DNA of 64,000 nt from Desulfuribacillus alkaliarsenatis (GTDB lineage: Bacteria; Bacillota; Bacilli; Desulfuribacillales; Desulfuribacillaceae): assembly GCF_001730225.1 (NCBI RefSeq), contig NZ_MIJE01000036.1:1-64000 (forward strand). The letters run 5' to 3'. A program made the translations under genes and the position numbers. Of the stretch, positions 1 to 8,245 are shown piece after piece. The number at the start of each line of letters is the position of its first letter. The first letter of the stretch is position 1. Under the pieces are notes generated by a model. It saw only the letters and a list, made by a program, of their open reading frames with translations. It searched no databases and was not told the DNA's origin.

Positions 1-98
1 TTCTTGACGGTGTTTCGTGAGCACTGGCAGCTAGATGAAATACTGCGTTGGCTCATACCTTGACTATTAAGCCTAAGGATTTCTCGATATTTGGTCAT
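1..98 (-). mobile_element. IS21-family transposase IstA, N-terminal fragment cut by window edge
   Basis: The minus strand from 98 reads MTKYREILRLNSQGMSQRSI and continues SSSCQCSRNTVK, the N-terminal helix-turn-helix that IS21-family transposases (IstA) use to bind the element ends. A GGAGGT ribosome binding site (112-107) precedes the ATG. Only 32 codons are visible because the gene leaves the window at its left edge, so integrity and the partner IstB ATPase cannot be judged. The family call rests on recognition of this short N-terminus and on the end repeats at 159-230. Confidence 0.75.
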
Positions 99-158
99 TT
101 GGTTTGACCTCCTGTATTTGATTTGCACCTGATGGTGCATTTATCCATTATACAAGAG

Positions 159-230
159 GTGGCTCTCGCCATGACCATAGTGGCTCTATCTGATGAACAT
201 GGTGGCTCATTTCAAGTACACACGTGGTTC
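159..230. repeat. Phased GTGGCTC repeats of the IS21-type element end
   Basis: GTGGCTC occurs at 159-165, 180-186 and 202-208, with a variant GTGGTTC at 224-230. The starts are 21-22 bp apart, two helical turns. IS21-family elements carry several such transposase-binding repeats inside each end. The outer boundary should lie near 230-245, just before the gene at 269. The exact tip cannot be fixed without the other end or the target duplication. Confidence 0.6.
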
Positions 231-268
231 ATTTCTAAAATATTACTCATTAAGAGGGTGCTACTTTT

Positions 269-1054
269 ATGGAAGACACCAGGGCATTAGTAGATAAATC
301 AATAAATTTTAAAATTAATAGCATACAAAATATGTATCTAGTTATTTCAAAACAGGTCATGGTCATAACAGAGCTAGATGTATTTAATATGCAAGATATT
401 AGCTATAAGATTAGTAAAATCGATGAAGAGTATATTAATTCTATGGATACGGAATATATTACTTCATTGGTGGATATTCTACAAAAGCTACAGCAGGTAC
501 ATTCTTTTCATGTAAAAAAAAAACTTACAACAGCTATGTTTTTTGGAACAGTTGAGGGTAGTCACAATATGTTACCTGCAAATCAAGAACAATGCTATCT
601 ATTATTGCGCTCTTGTCTTATATTTATTAGGAAGGCTTTGAATAAAAGGGTTTACATTAAGAGTATAAACAAGCAGGATTATGACTTTGAAGCTGTAGTG
701 CATCAGTTTTTAGAAGTATTATATATCATTACAAGGGTAAGCTTTAGAATGAATGTAGATAATAGTAGGGACAATAATTTGAGCCTTAATAAAATAGATT
801 CTCTAAGCTATGAAATTATTAAGCTTTTGCGATGCTTTGAAGAAGTGCCATTATCAGAAGAATACAAGGCTATCTGCAAAAAAGTGCTTTTAGATATAAA
901 AACTATATTTTCTGAGCAAAGAGATAAGTCTATACTAGAAAAGCAAAATTATAAGAAGCAAAATAATAACACAGGCAAAAATCCAGTACCTTTAATATAC
1001 ATTCCAAACAAACCAAATGAAGTTACGTTTCCAAAGCAAAAAGGATCTTACTAA
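269..1054 (+). CDS. Unrecognised 261-residue protein
   Basis: No family was recognised. The protein is predicted mostly helical, with no signal peptide or clear membrane segment, and has a lysine- and asparagine-rich tail (about residues 215-240) ending in a short proline-containing segment. The ATG has a modest upstream site (AAGAGGGTG at 251-259). The gene starts about 25-40 bp from the presumed end of the IS21-type element, so its native promoter may have been displaced and transcription may come from the element. Its stop codon lies inside the terminator stem at 1040-1068. Confidence 0.65.
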   Translation: MEDTRALVDKSINFKINSIQNMYLVISKQVMVITELDVFNMQDISYKISKIDEEYINSMDTEYITSLVDILQKLQQVHSFHVKKKLTTAMFFGTVEGSHNMLPANQEQCYLLLRSCLIFIRKALNKRVYIKSINKQDYDFEAVVHQFLEVLYIITRVSFRMNVDNSRDNNLSLNKIDSLSYEIIKLLRCFEEVPLSEEYKAICKKVLLDIKTIFSEQRDKSILEKQNYKKQNNNTGKNPVPLIYIPNKPNEVTFPKQKGSY

Positions 1055-1068
1055 TGAGATCCTTTTTT
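1040..1068. terminator. Probable bidirectional terminator between convergent genes
   Basis: AAAGGATCT (1040-1048) pairs with AGATCCTTT (1057-1065) and is followed by T residues. In the minus direction the hairpin is followed by TTTTTGC, so it can serve both convergent genes. The upstream stop codon lies in the loop. Confidence 0.8.
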
Positions 1069-1080
1069 AAGTCAAAGCGT

Positions 1081-1398
1081 TTAGTATTTATCGATATCTT
1101 CTTCAGGAATTTCTAACACATCTTCTAGCTTGAATTGTAAAAGCATTTCCTTTTTAATTACGTTTCGCAAAGTAGTGCTAACGCTCTTATTGATAGCTTC
1201 AAGGTCTTCTAGCTTGGGGTTTTTAACCGATTGACCCTTTAATGTTCCGAGCACAGATTGGATTTTCTCTGCTTCTGCATTAACCACGTGTGCTAAAGCA
1301 AGCTCTTCAAAAGCAATTGAAGCTAATAAAATATTGACTACTTGTTCACGGGAGAGATCAATTTCTGGCTTAACATCAGGTATTTGTGGGAATGACAT
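1081..1398 (-). CDS. Small conserved protein, paralogue of the gene at 4438 (possible spore-coat partner)
   Basis: This 105-residue, acidic, predicted helical protein has a central segment (ILLASIAFEELALAHVVNAE) shared almost exactly with the 107-residue protein at 4438-4761. Both also share the C-terminal KKEMLLQFKLED. The ATG at 1398 is preferred over the upstream TTG at 1404 because GGAGG (1410-1406) lies 7 nt before the ATG but touches the TTG. It is downstream of and co-directional with the double YheC/YheD gene (101 bp gap), so it may be co-transcribed. Function is unknown. A role in spore-coat assembly is inferred only from the neighbour. Confidence 0.75.
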   Translation of the reverse strand: MSFPQIPDVKPEIDLSREQVVNILLASIAFEELALAHVVNAEAEKIQSVLGTLKGQSVKNPKLEDLEAINKSVSTTLRNVIKKEMLLQFKLEDVLEIPEEDIDKY

Positions 1399-1499
1399 AT
1401 GCAAACCTCCTAGGCGTTTTTTATTTTCGATTTATAATATGCAGATTATTTTTTTTTGCTAATGAAAATAGGCTAATATTTCTTAAAAAATTAGGCTTT

Positions 1500-4280
1500 T
1501 TAATTGTACATTGTAATTATCTTTGCATATTCAAGTGGGTTAGTAAATGTTTTTTCAATTGTGTTTCTATCGTAGGATTTATACATAGCATCATATCCAG
1601 GCTTAGCGTTGCATTCGATAAACCATATCCGCCCATTAACATCAACGGCAAAATCGATGCCTATTTCGCCAAAGACTCCATAACAGGTTTCGATTGAGCA
1701 ATAGCAGGTGTGGAGGAAGGATTCGATTTTTTGCCTTAGGGCTTCAATTTCTGATTTAGTATAGCTTAGATAATCTTCAAAAAAGCTATTAAATTCGAAT
1801 ACGTTGGATCCAGACTGTGTACTTGTAATCGGTGAATATTGACAGCCCATACGAACGGGTAGTGAAAGTATGTCTACCTCGTTTCTGCCAGTTCTTTGCA
1901 TAGTCGCTCGTAAATCTATACTTCGATTGTCAATTTCGATTAGTGGTATAGCGTATTGGATTACCAAGTGTTCACTATTAATGAACGATTCAATTGCACT
2001 GTGTAATGCTTTAATTGAGCCTACTGTTTCTTCGTAGACCCTATTGGAAAAGTAGCTATACGTATATTCATGTTCTGATAATCTGCTAACCTTTAAGATG
2101 CCTCGACCATTACTACCGAAGCTATCCTTAACATATAGATGATTATGTTTATCAAGCATAGATTTTAGGCTGTCGATGCTTTCATAATTAATTGTTGGTG
2201 GCAAAAATGGTATCATGTCAGGTTGATTTATTAGTTTTTTATGGGTCAACCATTTGTCAAAATAGTGTTGTGGGTTAATTTTTTTCATGTTAGGAATATT
2301 ATTTAATTGCTCGCGAATATATTGAGATTTTATTTTTTGCTTCGCAAGTACGCCTCCACCGCGATCATAAAAGACTTCTGGTAGCGGAAAAGCTCTACGC
2401 TTCCAGCACTTATCATCTGAATCGTAATACATCCCTAAGATTCGCTGGTTAACAAAGTCTACATCCTTAATTGAAAAATAATAGAGTATGGTATTGCAGC
2501 TATTGTTAGCATTAGAAAGCTCATAATGGCGAAATTTCGGTTTCTGCTGTCGCATTCGTCTAATATTACCATTGCTTACAAAAACACCAATAACAGGGCC
2601 AAGGGTAAGGGTGTTGTTGCTCCATTTAAAGCTACACTTTATGTTGAAGAGGTCGGAATACTTTGCTAATAAGTGATAGGGAATTATTATTTGGTTATCT
2701 GTGGAGTTAGGTGTAAAGATGACAGGAGCACGCCATTGCCCGATAGCCAAATAGAACGTTTTTTGTTTAGATTCTGACATATACTGATATAACAATTCTG
2801 GGACAGAAACTGACGGTATTTGTTCATGGCTAGCTTCATAATCAGCTTCGTTAGTAAGGGTAGAAGGTTTAATTACAAGTGATTGCAATAGCTCCTTTGC
2901 TGGGTGTTTTGTAATTGTTAAATATTTTGCATATTCTAATATGTTATAGAACTGCTTTGTAGGATAATCGCTATTATAGATGCCGGGGCCTGGATACTTC
3001 TCTGGTTTACTGTTAGCCTCTATAAACCAGATTTGATAATCTTTATCGATGGCAATATCAAGACCCATTTCTGCCATTGGACCAAGCTCTCTTTCAATAA
3101 TCTGTGAGATTTCGATAGCAACTTGATTGATTTGTGTTTGTGTGGGAAGGAGGGCACTATGGCTACGAAAATGTTCGTAGTAGTCTTGATAGTACATATC
3201 ATCGGAGTCTAGGGTTGTAATGTAGGAATTCTCCCCAGCGATATTAACGTGGCGATAAACGGCCTCCCATTCACCTGCGCTGTTTTTTTGCGTTAATACA
3301 CGAATATCGGTAGGTCGATTTTCGTAGTGTAGTAGATTGATTCCCTGTTGGATCAAGTATCTTTTATCTGGAAGTATTAGTGTCTCAAGTAAAGTTAGAA
3401 CCTCCTGTAAGCTCTCTAAATGTAGCGCTTTTAGACCTAGATTATTGTCGTAGTAGGTTACTTTATACTGGTCAGATTTCTCGATGGTAATGATTTCACG
3501 TCCGCGACTACCATAAAATGATTTAATAAATAGTAATGAATAGCGTTCTAGCATGCAAGTGATGTCAGCCAATTCTTTATATTCTATGGTCTCTGGTAAG
3601 TATGGTTTAATGAAGCTGTATTTAGAAAGTGCTTTATAAAGCTGCCATTTACCCAAGTAATGTAAGCTATTAATCTTTTTTATGGTTTTGTCATAGCTAA
3701 ATTGCTGACGGATATGCTTAACCAGTGCTTTGTGTTCTGGTTCAAATGAAGCACCCCGATCATATAAAACATCAGGCATTGGGTACCATTTCTTGTGCCA
3801 TGTTTTTGTGTTTATATTGTAGCTATAACCGTGGATTATACAATCAAACCAATTGATATCGTTTACTGAAAAAAAGTAGGTGACACATTTGGAATGCTCA
3901 TTAGCAAGCATATGATTTTGGATTAGAGTAGGTGTCTCCTCTCCCTGTTCAAGCTCCTGTATGTACCGTGTATTTAAAAACACACCAACAACAGGCCCCA
4001 GATGGATTTTGTCATCTTTTTTCCAAATATGCAATTGCATATCTTCGTATAAAGACAGATGTTCTAGAAGTAAACTCGGTATTTGTAAGCTGTGAGCAAG
4101 CTGCTCAGCACTTGACGTATTCTGTTCGTAGGAAAAGCTAGCTTCTGTGTGAAGCTTTCCAGCTACTAATGTATAGGTTTCATGTTCTTCTAATCCAAGC
4201 TGGTTAAATAATGATGGGGGAAGAAGGCAGTGAGAAACCGTTGCATCTGTAAATGTTAAGCGTTTTAAATTAACAAGCAT
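1500..4280 (-). CDS. Tandem-duplicated YheC/YheD-type endospore coat-associated ATP-grasp protein
   Basis: A 926-residue protein made of two homologous halves (about 1-460 and 500-926). Each half has a small N-terminal beta-rich region containing the motif LGPVVGVF or LGPVIGVF, then YDRG, then an ATP-grasp fold with the glycine-rich loops GSRGREI and GSNGRGI and the metal-binding ends WFIEANSKP and WFIECNAKP. YheC and YheD of B. subtilis are single-unit proteins of about 360-450 residues associated with the spore coat. The ligation substrate is unknown. The ATG follows AGGAG at a normal distance. Both halves keep their acidic catalytic residues, so both may be active. Confidence 0.85.
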   Translation of the reverse strand: MLVNLKRLTFTDATVSHCLLPPSLFNQLGLEEHETYTLVAGKLHTEASFSYEQNTSSAEQLAHSLQIPSLLLEHLSLYEDMQLHIWKKDDKIHLGPVVGVFLNTRYIQELEQGEETPTLIQNHMLANEHSKCVTYFFSVNDINWFDCIIHGYSYNINTKTWHKKWYPMPDVLYDRGASFEPEHKALVKHIRQQFSYDKTIKKINSLHYLGKWQLYKALSKYSFIKPYLPETIEYKELADITCMLERYSLLFIKSFYGSRGREIITIEKSDQYKVTYYDNNLGLKALHLESLQEVLTLLETLILPDKRYLIQQGINLLHYENRPTDIRVLTQKNSAGEWEAVYRHVNIAGENSYITTLDSDDMYYQDYYEHFRSHSALLPTQTQINQVAIEISQIIERELGPMAEMGLDIAIDKDYQIWFIEANSKPEKYPGPGIYNSDYPTKQFYNILEYAKYLTITKHPAKELLQSLVIKPSTLTNEADYEASHEQIPSVSVPELLYQYMSESKQKTFYLAIGQWRAPVIFTPNSTDNQIIIPYHLLAKYSDLFNIKCSFKWSNNTLTLGPVIGVFVSNGNIRRMRQQKPKFRHYELSNANNSCNTILYYFSIKDVDFVNQRILGMYYDSDDKCWKRRAFPLPEVFYDRGGGVLAKQKIKSQYIREQLNNIPNMKKINPQHYFDKWLTHKKLINQPDMIPFLPPTINYESIDSLKSMLDKHNHLYVKDSFGSNGRGILKVSRLSEHEYTYSYFSNRVYEETVGSIKALHSAIESFINSEHLVIQYAIPLIEIDNRSIDLRATMQRTGRNEVDILSLPVRMGCQYSPITSTQSGSNVFEFNSFFEDYLSYTKSEIEALRQKIESFLHTCYCSIETCYGVFGEIGIDFAVDVNGRIWFIECNAKPGYDAMYKSYDRNTIEKTFTNPLEYAKIITMYN

Positions 4281-4437
4281 AAACTCACTCCTAATGCTTT
4301 GTTCAATGTATAGCCAATACTTTAGTATATGAAGCAGCTACTGATTACGGTTGGGCAAACATACAAGCAAGCGACTAAATTAGAACGTATAATAAAGAAA
4401 CTTTAGTTGCATGTGAACATAAGGAGTTGAATTCATA

Positions 4438-4761
4438 ATGTCGATGCCGAAAATTCCAAATATCACTCCAGATATACGTTTAGACCGTGATGATGTAATC
4501 AATATCCTGTTAGCATCAATTGCCTTTGAGGAGTTAGCATTAGCTCATGTAATAAATGCTGAAGCGGAGAAGCTTCAATCTGTACTTGGTACGCTCCATG
4601 GGCAGCGAGTCAAACAACAAAGACTAGAAGACTTATTACTAGTCAATAAGAGTGTGAATAAAATACTACGGGATACGATTAAGAAAGAAATGCTACTTCA
4701 ATTTAAGCTAGAGGATTGTCTAGAATTAATTGAAAAAGAGGACGATGATGACGAAGGGTGA
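4438..4761 (+). CDS. Small conserved protein, paralogue of the gene at 1081
   Basis: A 107-residue protein, divergent from the YheC/YheD-type gene and strongly similar to its 105-residue neighbour at 1081-1398. Both start MS-x-P-x-IP, share LLASIAFEELALAH and QSVLGTL, and share KKEMLLQFKLED near the end. This copy ends in an acidic tail (EDDDDEG). The start is chosen by alignment with the paralogue; the AAGGAG site lies 12 nt upstream, rather far. No membrane segment or signal peptide. Function unknown. The two copies around one coat-type gene suggest joint use. Confidence 0.75.
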   Translation: MSMPKIPNITPDIRLDRDDVINILLASIAFEELALAHVINAEAEKLQSVLGTLHGQRVKQQRLEDLLLVNKSVNKILRDTIKKEMLLQFKLEDCLELIEKEDDDDEG

Positions 4762-4770
4762 AATTATAAT

Positions 4771-4800
4771 AGGTGAAGGTAGATAACTCTTCCTTCACCT
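4771..4800. terminator. Hairpin between convergent genes
   Basis: AGGTGAAGG (4771-4779) pairs with CCTTCACCT (4792-4800) across a 12-nt loop, between the small protein gene and the convergent amidase gene. No strong T-tract follows on either strand, so termination is likely but not certain. Confidence 0.5.
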
Positions 4801-4842
4801 AACTATTTCAAAGTAGAGGTTATTTGTTTTTTATACATTTTT

Positions 4843-6420
4843 CTATTCATAATAGTCGATAATTGCCTGCGTCATAGCTTCAGCCATTTTCTGCTGGTAA
4901 GCTGGGTCGATTAGCTTGGCCTCATCCTGTCTGTTAGAGAGAAAACCTAGCTCCATAAGCACTGATGGGAAAGGGTTATGCTGCACAACAACAAAAGACT
5001 GCTCCTTTACACCTAGCCACCTAGTTCCAATTGCTTCAGATACATGCGAGCCAAGCAGTAGTGCAAGCTCTCTACTTTGAAACGAGTGTGGACTGCCATC
5101 GTAATAGAAAGCTGCTGTCCCATTTATAGATAGGTCAGCCGGGAAATTATCAGCATGAATACTAATAAAGAGATCTGCTTCAAAGTCACAGGTGATATCT
5201 AGGCGCTTCATTAAATCCTTATAGGTTTCGTAATACTTGCCTTGATATACAGTGTTGTCATCGTAGCGGGTCATGCTGATAACAGCTCCAGCGTCTTCGA
5301 GAGCTGCCTTTAATAAATATGCTACGTTAAGATTGAAATCCTTCTCTAGCACACCCGATTGTCTACCATAGGTACCTACCTCTGAGCCTCCGTGGCCAGG
5401 GTCAAGCATTATCCGTTTACCTTTAATGCCACGATTGCTAATATCTATTGTCAATGAGCTACTATCACTAAAAACCTTCCACGTTACGGATTGTTTTGCT
5501 TCAATAATAATATCCTGTGGCCTACGTTGTATTTCAGTAATTTTAGCTGAATTATTTATATCTAAAGCATTATATTCTATTGAGACATCGTTTGTGAAGC
5601 TTAGTATTAACTGATTTTCCTCGATAGTAAAGCTATAATCAGGTCGTCCGCTGGTAATGAATTTTAATTGCTGGCGGTCATCTAATTCAAGCAAAGCGGC
5701 TTGATACACAACGGGAGTAAAGGACAAGGTATAACTAGTTTCAGTATCCTGTATTAGTGTTGCATAGGTCCAACCACGAGTGAAAACTTCCAGCTGATTT
5801 GAAAATGTTCTGAATAATGGGATGTCAAAATGATTCAAATCGAAAATACTATTAGGTAGTAACATGTTGTTAAAATAAATGGTATACTTACCGTTATTAT
5901 TATCACTCAAAACAGCTTCAAATGGTGTGTTTGATGTAAGCTTTAACGAGTTATTATTGATAATTTCTAGATTAATACCAGAACGGTCTATAGCCAATAA
6001 TTCAATTGCGGGTGTAATGAACCTCTTGCTGACCCAGCCTATGTTTCCGTTATAAGAAACCTGATACCATGTGGAGTGTTCGCCGATAATATCTAGTTGC
6101 TCACCCTTTGATACAGTTGCTAGTATGGCAGAGTTCCAATTTGTATTTGGGTGAAGTCGAATATTTAAAGTACTAGCATTAACTATACCCGATTTAACAA
6201 GTGCATTATAATCATATTGTAGTGCGTTGTTATATTCGTACAATAGGTTTTCGAGAGTACTAATTCCCAGTGGAGCTAATGCTCCATGATTACTTGATTC
6301 TAATTGATTACTAGGCAAGCTGTCGTTGTAATGGTTTGGGAAGGTTTGCTGGACAACCTGTGAGCCGATTATGAATACTGTTGCAACAGAGAGAACAACA
6401 AATAAAAAGTATCGTATCAT
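4843..6420 (-). CDS. N-acetylmuramoyl-L-alanine amidase with SH3b domain (AmiC/CwlM type)
   Basis: A secreted or membrane-anchored cell-wall hydrolase of 525 residues that cleaves the amide bond between muramic acid and the stem peptide. An N-terminal hydrophobic signal segment (about 3-22) is followed by a bacterial SH3 domain (about 78-137, ending GNIGWVSKRF), a beta-rich middle region resembling AMIN-type targeting domains, and an Amidase_3 catalytic domain (about 335-525). Zn-binding motifs seen are LDPGHGG, an early Glu in GVLEKDF, ISIHADN and VLMELGFLSN. The AGGAGG site lies about 13 nt from the ATG, so the exact start is slightly uncertain. Likely used in cell separation, spore cortex work or germination. 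Confidence 0.9.
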   Translation of the reverse strand: MIRYFLFVVLSVATVFIIGSQVVQQTFPNHYNDSLPSNQLESSNHGALAPLGISTLENLLYEYNNALQYDYNALVKSGIVNASTLNIRLHPNTNWNSAILATVSKGEQLDIIGEHSTWYQVSYNGNIGWVSKRFITPAIELLAIDRSGINLEIINNNSLKLTSNTPFEAVLSDNNNGKYTIYFNNMLLPNSIFDLNHFDIPLFRTFSNQLEVFTRGWTYATLIQDTETSYTLSFTPVVYQAALLELDDRQQLKFITSGRPDYSFTIEENQLILSFTNDVSIEYNALDINNSAKITEIQRRPQDIIIEAKQSVTWKVFSDSSSLTIDISNRGIKGKRIMLDPGHGGSEVGTYGRQSGVLEKDFNLNVAYLLKAALEDAGAVISMTRYDDNTVYQGKYYETYKDLMKRLDITCDFEADLFISIHADNFPADLSINGTAAFYYDGSPHSFQSRELALLLGSHVSEAIGTRWLGVKEQSFVVVQHNPFPSVLMELGFLSNRQDEAKLIDPAYQQKMAEAMTQAIIDYYE

Positions 6421-6581
6421 GGTGAATTGGTAGCCTCCTAACAGATGTTAGTATTAACGTATTTTCGAAGCTTTTATACTTTGCGTAATTAAATTGTATT
6501 ATAATTAGCGCTATTTGTAATTATAATTAATATGGTTGCTATTATATTCTTGTAGTTTTAGAATATATTAAACGAATGATA

Positions 6582-6590
6582 TGTTATAAT
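6582..6590 (+). promoter_or_regulatory. Putative extended -10 promoter element
   Basis: TGTTATAAT carries an extended -10 (TG-n-TATAAT) about 40 nt before the start codon at 6633. No good -35 hexamer is seen, which is common for extended -10 promoters. Confidence 0.45.
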
Positions 6591-6632
6591 ATTTCTCATA
6601 CTATCTAACCTTTTAGAAAGGGAGTTTAACAC

Positions 6633-7028
6633 ATGGTTTCTGAAAAGCTAACACTATGGCAAAAAAATAAAACCTTGCTACGCATTATTACTGTGGAAAA
6701 AGGTAAGGGTCATCAAGTACACGTGGGAAATGTTTTATATGCTGACGAACAGAGTGGAAGCTTTCTCTTCTACGATTTGGATCAAAAGAAAAATTATAAT
6801 TTTTCAATGAACGAAATAGAAGATATACAGCCATATGAAAAACCACCTACAAATGCTCCTGCAAAACAATTACAAAAGCAATTTAATAAATCAGCACCCA
6901 AGATAGAAGAGTTTAAGGAAGACGTTAGGGATGAAGCTATCGCACTTATTAAAAGCTTGCCCTCTAGCAAATTGTATGCGTTAATACCGTTGTTACAATT
7001 ATTAAAGAATTCAGACGCAAAAAAATAA
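6633..7028 (+). CDS. Unrecognised 131-residue protein with Sm/YolD-like N-terminal barrel
   Basis: A soluble protein. The first ~65 residues alternate hydrophobic strands (LLRIITVEKGKG, GNVLYADEQ, SFLFYDLDQ, NEIEDIQPYE), which suggests a small five-stranded barrel like YolD or Sm folds. A charged linker rich in Pro, Lys and Gln follows, then a C-terminal helical segment ending SKLYALIPLLQLLK. The ATG follows AAAGGGAG (6616-6623). Divergent from the amidase gene. No family or function was recognised. The fold suggestion is inference from the hydrophobic pattern only. Confidence 0.65.
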   Translation: MVSEKLTLWQKNKTLLRIITVEKGKGHQVHVGNVLYADEQSGSFLFYDLDQKKNYNFSMNEIEDIQPYEKPPTNAPAKQLQKQFNKSAPKIEEFKEDVRDEAIALIKSLPSSKLYALIPLLQLLKNSDAKK

Positions 7029-7198
7029 CTATCCGCAGCAATAAGCTTACTAATGCGTAATTTAAACATAATTTGTGAAATAAGAGTGTGATAATTGTGA
7101 CGTAATATTGTCTAAATAACAAAATTCATATTTTTTTCACAAGTTTACGATAGCATTTTATTGATATCATAAGCGAACCTTGAGGGGGCACATTTTTA

Positions 7199-8239
7199 AT
7201 GAAAAAAAATATTTATCAAAAGCTGGGATGTTCAGTGATAGCTATAGCTATGCTATTAAGTCTGTTAGCAGGCCCAGCGATAGTTTTTGCACAAGAGCAA
7301 GACGATTTTACCTTTGAAAGTATAATGTTATCAATTCGACCAGAGTTTGATCATCCGCCAGGTTGGTTTGATTCAGAGATTCCAGCAGTGTTAGTTATTA
7401 ACATTGCAGACGTTGTAAACAACACAAATGAACCGATTACAACATTGAGTTACCCAGCACCTATTGATGAACCTAATTTTTTCGTCTATGCTGTAGGTCA
7501 GATGCGAACAGATCAAGCGGGTAGGTATTTCCCAGCACCTCACGTGTTGTCGGACGGGCATATTCACCTAGACTTAAGGGATTATCCAATCATGCCCAAT
7601 GAGGATTATAGATTAACTGTTCAATATTATTACAACCCATTCACTATTGATGGAGCCAGAAAATCTTTTGACTTTGAGTTTGCGCCAGAATTTAATGCTG
7701 AAGAGGTTAGGGTTGATTTGCAAATTCCACCAGCAGGAAGAAATGCTAGAGTTGAGCCTGCTGAATATGCCCTTAGGGATGTTACGCACACAAATGTAAA
7801 TGTAGATAATCCAATAACAATAGATATAGCATATGACAAAGCAGATAACAGACCTACAAACCTGCCACAAAATCAAGGTGGACAGGCTAGGGAAGGCGAT
7901 AATATGTTAATTGGCTTTGTAGCACTAATGATTATTATTGGTTTTGTATTTTTTCTAGTATTAAAGAGTAAGCCAAGTGAGAAGCAGGATAGAAAAACTC
8001 GCAAACGTAATCAAGAGCAAGAAGTAATTGAGAAACAACCAAAGAAACAAGCAAAGCAACAGCCAAAACAGCAAGCAGCGAACAACGAAGAAAAACCAAG
8101 AAAAGCAGTTGCCAAGTCGAAACCTAAAATGCAGGTTGCAGATGCATCGCAGGCCCAGAAAGATCTTAGGAAAAAACTTATAGCTGGCGAGATCGATGAA
8201 GAAACATATAAAGCAGAAATTAAAAAATTAAATCAATAA
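7199..8239 (+). CDS. Unrecognised exported single-pass membrane protein with SHOCT-like tail
   Basis: 346 residues. A signal peptide (about 1-31, ending VFAQ) is followed by an extracellular beta-rich domain (about 35-215), one transmembrane helix (about 236-258), a Lys/Gln-rich cytoplasmic linker (about 262-310), and a short C-terminal helical pair, QKDLRKKLIAGEIDEETYKA, that resembles SHOCT-type oligomerisation tails. A strong site (GAGGGGG) precedes the ATG. The stop lies 6 bp from the convergent spore photoproduct lyase gene. Function unknown. The topology suggests an outside sensor or binding domain linked to a cytoplasmic self-association segment. Confidence 0.7.
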   Translation: MKKNIYQKLGCSVIAIAMLLSLLAGPAIVFAQEQDDFTFESIMLSIRPEFDHPPGWFDSEIPAVLVINIADVVNNTNEPITTLSYPAPIDEPNFFVYAVGQMRTDQAGRYFPAPHVLSDGHIHLDLRDYPIMPNEDYRLTVQYYYNPFTIDGARKSFDFEFAPEFNAEEVRVDLQIPPAGRNARVEPAEYALRDVTHTNVNVDNPITIDIAYDKADNRPTNLPQNQGGQAREGDNMLIGFVALMIIIGFVFFLVLKSKPSEKQDRKTRKRNQEQEVIEKQPKKQAKQQPKQQAANNEEKPRKAVAKSKPKMQVADASQAQKDLRKKLIAGEIDEETYKAEIKKLNQ

Positions 8240-8245
8240 GCTGGT

